A DNA stretch of 5,960 nucleotides from Ectothiorhodospiraceae bacterium. GTDB lineage: Bacteria; Pseudomonadota; Gammaproteobacteria; Thiohalomonadales; Thiohalomonadaceae. The stretch is taken from NCBI GenBank assembly GCA_007125455.1, contig SLDE01000229.1, forward strand, positions 1-5,960. The letters run 5' to 3'. Position 1 is the stretch's first letter. Each line of letters opens with the position of its first letter. The position numbers were made by a program, and so were the translations under genes. Below the pieces are notes generated by a model that saw nothing but the letters and a program-made list of their open reading frames with translations, ran no database searches and had not been told where the DNA came from. Positions 5,841 to 5,960 of the stretch are shown here, in pieces.

Positions 5841-5960
5841 AAAAAGGCATCAACGCAGAGTTCGCAGAGGATCTTGGCTCAAAGGTACTTTGACCTTGTC
5901 ATTTCCATGCCCGTGAAGGTTACGGGGCTCAAATCGACAAGAGACACAGGACCTCGTCAA
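5841..5960. other. Non-coding tail after purN with short repeats
   Basis: No credible gene is seen here. CGCAGAG occurs twice at a 9-base period (5854-5860 and 5863-5869), and GGCTCAAA occurs twice 50 bases apart (5876-5883 and 5926-5933). A 5-bp stem CCCGT/ACGGG (5910-5914 and 5922-5926, 7-base loop) and a 5-bp stem AAGGT/ACCTT (5882-5886 and 5893-5897) are present, but neither is followed by a T-run. A standard terminator for purMN is therefore not visible. The CGCAGAG pair looks like a degenerate piece of an interspersed repeat, which cannot be confirmed from one copy. Confidence 0.4.

Noticed and set aside
5838..5850. A-run after the purN stop as the T-tract of a minus-strand terminator
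   Set aside because: No GC-rich stem precedes the T-run when read on the minus strand.

Overview
The window looks like chromosomal DNA of a free-living gammaproteobacterium (GC-rich). The evidence is the gene set: Hda, DUF2066 and DUF2069 proteins are typical of that class, and the WrbA and ArsC proteins resemble the Pseudomonas type. From memory, purMN, hda and a YfgD/ArsC-type gene also cluster in E. coli, and purMN, hda, wrbA and arsC cluster in Pseudomonas. The species cannot be named from this sequence alone. Gene spacing is very tight. I see no mobile element, CRISPR array, tRNA or rRNA.

Layout, left to right. (1) A small DUF4398 lipoprotein gene on the minus strand, 61-384. (2) A 98-bp divergent gap. 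(3) A plus-strand operon: arsC (YfgD-type) 483-830, wrbA 830-1429 and a four-helix DUF2069 membrane protein 1430-1810. Its genes overlap by one base or abut exactly. (4) A minus-strand operon read from right to left: DUF2066 secreted protein 4044-3010, CDP-alcohol phosphatidyltransferase 3013-2459 and hda 2462-1776. Both junctions are 4-base start/stop overlaps. The end of hda overlaps the end of the DUF2069 gene tail to tail by 35 bp. (5) A 159-bp divergent control region, 4045-4203. (6) A plus-strand operon purM 4204-5253 and purN 5253-5840, joined by a TGATG overlap. (7) 120 bp after purN with no gene and a short repeated motif.

The genes serve mostly housekeeping roles. PurM and PurN carry out two steps of de novo purine synthesis. 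Hda, with the DNA-loaded sliding clamp, stimulates hydrolysis of DnaA-ATP and so restrains replication initiation. The phosphatidyltransferase makes a phospholipid. WrbA is an FMN quinone reductase. ArsC/YfgD is a thioredoxin-fold reductase-like protein. Three genes (DUF4398, DUF2066, DUF2069) encode envelope or membrane proteins without an assigned function.

I found no convincing new system. The points most worth a second look are the DUF2066 and DUF2069 proteins tied to the replication regulator hda, the overlapping convergent operon ends, the insertion of a phospholipid gene between DUF2066 and hda, and the repeat motif after purN.
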